Below are positions 8,867-10,905 of a stretch of DNA of 10,905 nucleotides, in pieces. The stretch comes from Rhodospirillales bacterium (GTDB taxonomy: Bacteria > Pseudomonadota > Alphaproteobacteria > Rhodospirillales > 2-02-FULL-58-16). The position numbers and the translations under genes are program-made. Position 1 is the first letter of the stretch. Each line of letters starts with the position of its first letter. The stretch lies in NCBI GenBank assembly GCA_021775195.1, contig JAJFIG010000134.1, forward strand, positions 1 through 10,905. The letters are read 5' to 3'. A model generated the notes under the pieces. The model was not told the DNA's origin. It did no database searches and worked only from the letters and a program-made list of their open reading frames with translations.

Positions 8867-9859
8867 TCAGGCGAGAAGCGGCGCCGCCAGTTCGCTGAGG
8901 GGCGTCTCCGGGCGGGCGCCGTAGTGGCTGATGACCTCGGCCGCGGCGTTGCCGCCGAGGCGCCCGCAAAGGGCAAGGTCGCGGCCGTGGGTGAGGCCGT
9001 AGAGGAAGCCAGCGGCATAGGCGTCGCCGGCACCGGTGGTGTCGACGACGTGGTCCACGGGCTCGGCGTCGAGGACGTGCAGCTCGTCGCCGGAGATCAC
9101 CACCGATCCCTTTTCGCTGCGGGTGAAGGCGCCGACGCGGCAGTGGCCGCGGACCTGCTGCAGGGCGGCGTCGAAGGTCGGCGCCTGGTAAAGGGACATG
9201 ATCTCGTCCTCGTTGGCGAAGAGCACGTCGATATGATCGTTGAGAAGGACGAGGAACTCGGCCCGGTGGCGGTCGACGCAGAAGGGATCGGAAAGGCTGA
9301 GGGCGACCATGCGGCCGGCCTCGTGGGCCAGGTTGGCGGCCTTGACGAAAGCCTCCTTGGCCTTGGGCGGGTCCCAGAGATAGCCCTCGAGATAGGTGAC
9401 CCTGGCGTCGGTGACGACGGCGGGATCGATGTCCTCGGGCCCGAGATCGACACAGGCGCCCAGGTAGGTCTGCATGGTGCGCTGGGCGTCGGAAGTGACG
9501 AAAATCAGGCAGCGGGCGGTGGTCGCCCCGTCCTGGGCGAGCAGGGTATCGAAGGTGATCCCCAGGGTGCGGATATCGTGGCGGAAAATGGCGCCCAGTT
9601 GGTCGTCCCGGACCTTGCCGATGAAGGCCCCGGCGCCGCCCAGTGAGGCGAGGCCGGCAATGGTGTTGGCGGCGGAACCGCCGGAGCATTCGACGGCCGG
9701 GCCCATCTTGTCGTAGAGGGCGGCGGCGGTCTCGGGGTCGATCAGGGTCATGGCGCCCTTGGCCAGCCCGTGTTCGGCGAGGAACGAGTCCTCGGCATGG
9801 GCGAGCACGTCGACGATGGCGTTGCCGATGCCGACGACGTCAAAGCGGGCGTCCGCCAT
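8867..9859 (-). CDS. PfkB-family kinase, probable adenosine kinase
   Basis: A cytoplasmic ribokinase-like ATP-dependent kinase, most likely phosphorylating adenosine to AMP for purine salvage; related proteins in alphaproteobacteria are usually named adenosine kinase. The product is 330 residues. Features: GIGNAIVDV (10-18) at the N-terminus, the substrate-side glycine motif CSGGSAANTIAGLASLGG (58-75), GKVRDDQLG (81-89), an NxxE metal/phosphate motif (Asn216 to Glu219), and the PfkB signature VVDTTGAGDAYAAGF (271-285) with the catalytic base Asp279. The substrate is inferred from overall resemblance; ribokinase or another sugar/nucleoside kinase cannot be ruled out. ATG 9859 is supported by a strong GGAGGA site (9866-9871) six bases upstream; the open frame further upstream is not protein-like. 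It is divergent from the EI24-family gene and is the first gene of the co-directed minus-strand series leading into typA. Confidence 0.93.
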   Translation of the reverse strand: MADARFDVVGIGNAIVDVLAHAEDSFLAEHGLAKGAMTLIDPETAAALYDKMGPAVECSGGSAANTIAGLASLGGAGAFIGKVRDDQLGAIFRHDIRTLGITFDTLLAQDGATTARCLIFVTSDAQRTMQTYLGACVDLGPEDIDPAVVTDARVTYLEGYLWDPPKAKEAFVKAANLAHEAGRMVALSLSDPFCVDRHRAEFLVLLNDHIDVLFANEDEIMSLYQAPTFDAALQQVRGHCRVGAFTRSEKGSVVISGDELHVLDAEPVDHVVDTTGAGDAYAAGFLYGLTHGRDLALCGRLGGNAAAEVISHYGARPETPLSELAAPLLA

Positions 9860-9896
9860 GGATATTCCTCCGAGGTCGATGAATTGAGCGCGGCGC

Positions 9897-9924
9897 AGTA
9901 TAGCGAGGCGCCGGCGTCGGACAA
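9897..9924 (-). promoter_or_regulatory. Sigma70-like promoter for the PfkB-family kinase gene
   Basis: On the minus strand a -35 candidate TTGTCC (9919-9924) is separated by 16 bases from a -10 candidate TATACT (9897-9902), which matches TATAAT at five of six positions. Transcription would start near 9890, giving a leader of about 30 bases that contains the GGAGGA site. The spacer includes the palindrome CGCCGGCG, which may be chance in GC-rich DNA. It could also drive the downstream typA-ampG-ppa-macrodomain genes. Confidence 0.5.
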
Positions 9925-10052
9925 GCGGGTTGATGGATGTATCGGTGGGATGTGTCGTGACTCGGCGGCAAATTCCGTTCCCTTCGCCGGGCATCCGGGT
10001 TAAACAAGCGAACCATCACCAACCGTTCCCGCCTATCGAACGACAGATCAAC

Positions 10053-10718
10053 ATGTTCAACGCATTTGTTAAAGGAACCCGTCAACTCGGCGATCCCGCC
10101 GCCCGGCGCCCGGTGTGGATCGGCCTCGCCATCGCGCTGCTGGTTTTCGTCGCCCTGTGGATGTCGATCGGCTTCCTGCTCGCCAATACGATCCTCTTCC
10201 AGTGGGGATGGCTGGAAACCGTGGTCGACGTGCTCGGCGGGCTGACGACCCTGGTGGTCACCTGGTTCCTTTTCCCGGGCGTGATCAGCGCCGTCATCGG
10301 CCTGCTGCTGGAAAGCATCGCCGATGCCGTCGAGGCCCGCCACTATCCCCATCTGCCGGCGGCGGCGGGGCTGGGATTGGGCGAGACGGTGGCGACGACG
10401 CTCAAGTTCCTGGCGCTGATGGTGGTTCTCAACCTGGTGATGCTGGTCTTCCTGCTGTTTCCGCCGGTTTTCCCTTTTGTTTTCTATGGCGTGAACGGAT
10501 ATCTTCTGAGTAGGGAATATTTCGAACTGGTCGCCCTGCGCCGGGTCGACAGCCGCGAGGCCCGGGCGCTGAGGAAGGCCAACAAGGGACGGCTGTTTGT
10601 CGCCGGTGTCATTATCGCGTTCCTGCTGACCGTACCGGTGGTGAATTTGCTGGCTCCGGTTATCGCAACCGCCACCATGGTTCACCTTTTCGAATCCTGG
10701 CGCCAGCGGCGGGTGTGA
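10053..10718 (+). CDS. CysZ/EI24-family integral membrane protein
   Basis: An inner-membrane protein of 221 residues resembling the EI24/CysZ family. CysZ members move sulfate, but most alphaproteobacterial relatives have no assigned substrate, so no transport function is claimed. Hydrophobic helices are visible at about 20-45, 58-88, 116-148 and 181-212. Conserved-looking segments are VEARHYPHLP (93-102) between helices two and three, NGYLLSREYFELVALRR (148-164) after the third, and VPVVNLLAPVIATATMVHLF (194-213) in the last. A short basic tail closes the protein. ATG 10053 was chosen because MFNAF directly precedes the first amphipathic region; in-frame ATGs at 9930 and 9933 would add 41 polar residues unlike the family. 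No good ribosome binding site or promoter was recognised upstream. It is divergent from the kinase gene across 193 bases, and a further plus-strand gene starts 78 bases after it. Confidence 0.85.
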   Translation: MFNAFVKGTRQLGDPAARRPVWIGLAIALLVFVALWMSIGFLLANTILFQWGWLETVVDVLGGLTTLVVTWFLFPGVISAVIGLLLESIADAVEARHYPHLPAAAGLGLGETVATTLKFLALMVVLNLVMLVFLLFPPVFPFVFYGVNGYLLSREYFELVALRRVDSREARALRKANKGRLFVAGVIIAFLLTVPVVNLLAPVIATATMVHLFESWRQRRV

Positions 10719-10796
10719 TCGGATGGTACCAGTCGCGGCGGCCGCTTCGGGCAGGAAGAACAGGCCGGCAGCGAATTTGGAGAGGAGCAATACAAC

Positions 10797-10905
10797 ATGT
10801 TCCGGAAAAAAATGGACGAAAATGAATCAAAGGAAACGCCAGCCCAGGGTTCGGACATGACGGAAGATATCGACGCACCACCGCTGAAGCCTTTCTCGAA
10901 AAAGG
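10797..10905 (+). CDS. 5' end of an unidentified gene, possibly a bactofilin
   Basis: An ATG at 10797 opens a frame that stays open to the window end, giving 36 residues beginning MFRKKMDENESK and ending in PPLKPFSKK. A clear ribosome binding site, GGAGAGGAG (10779-10787), lies nine bases upstream, which supports a real gene. The visible part is charged and probably disordered, with no domain. Short MF-(K/R)KK starts followed by a proline-rich, disordered stretch are typical of bactofilins (polymer-forming cytoskeletal proteins), and I recall such genes near EI24-family genes in Rhodospirillales. This identification is a guess from the N-terminus and context only. Confidence 0.55.
   Translation, partial: MFRKKMDENESKETPAQGSDMTEDIDAPPLKPFSKK

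Noticed and set aside
8805..9689. Apparent 295-residue N-terminal extension of TypA, suggesting a fusion
   Set aside because: The frame is merely open across the kinase gene; its translation is Arg/Pro/His-rich, the kinase is a complete PfkB gene in another frame, and TypA has its own start and ribosome binding site.

Overview
The window looks like ordinary chromosome from a GC-rich alphaproteobacterium, most likely of the Rhodospirillales type. The basis is recall of gene families (PTA-fused malic enzyme, PfkB kinase beside an EI24-family membrane gene, family I pyrophosphatase, alphaproteobacterial-style AmpG) together with strong G/C bias at third codon positions. No rRNA, tRNA, insertion sequence, phage gene or CRISPR array is visible. 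Genes are tightly packed and there is no gene-free stretch above about 225 bases.

Left part, plus strand (1-4438): the 3' end of a small protein with a glycine/alanine-rich hydrophobic core, then a full-length malic enzyme fused to a phosphotransacetylase-like domain (maeB), then a 220-base gap with two hairpins, then a PiT-family phosphate transporter.

Middle, minus strand (4447-9859), transcribed right to left: a PfkB-family kinase (probable adenosine kinase), the ribosome-associated GTPase TypA/BipA, an AmpG-type muropeptide permease, inorganic pyrophosphatase (ppa), and a macrodomain protein overlapping the end of ppa. The gaps are 62, 71 and 35 bases, then an overlap, so this could be one transcription unit. 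A credible sigma70-type promoter lies before the kinase. The macrodomain gene meets the phosphate transporter gene tail to tail, 8 bases apart.

Right part, plus strand (10053-10905): a CysZ/EI24-family membrane protein, divergent from the kinase, and the first 36 codons of another gene with a good ribosome binding site, possibly a bactofilin.

The themes are central carbon metabolism (malate to pyruvate), phosphate uptake and pyrophosphate hydrolysis, nucleoside salvage, translation stress response and peptidoglycan recycling. I found no evidence for a new multi-gene system. The most unusual observation is the macrodomain: both asparagines of the conserved N-A-A-N motif are histidines, while the downstream Asp and His are kept.
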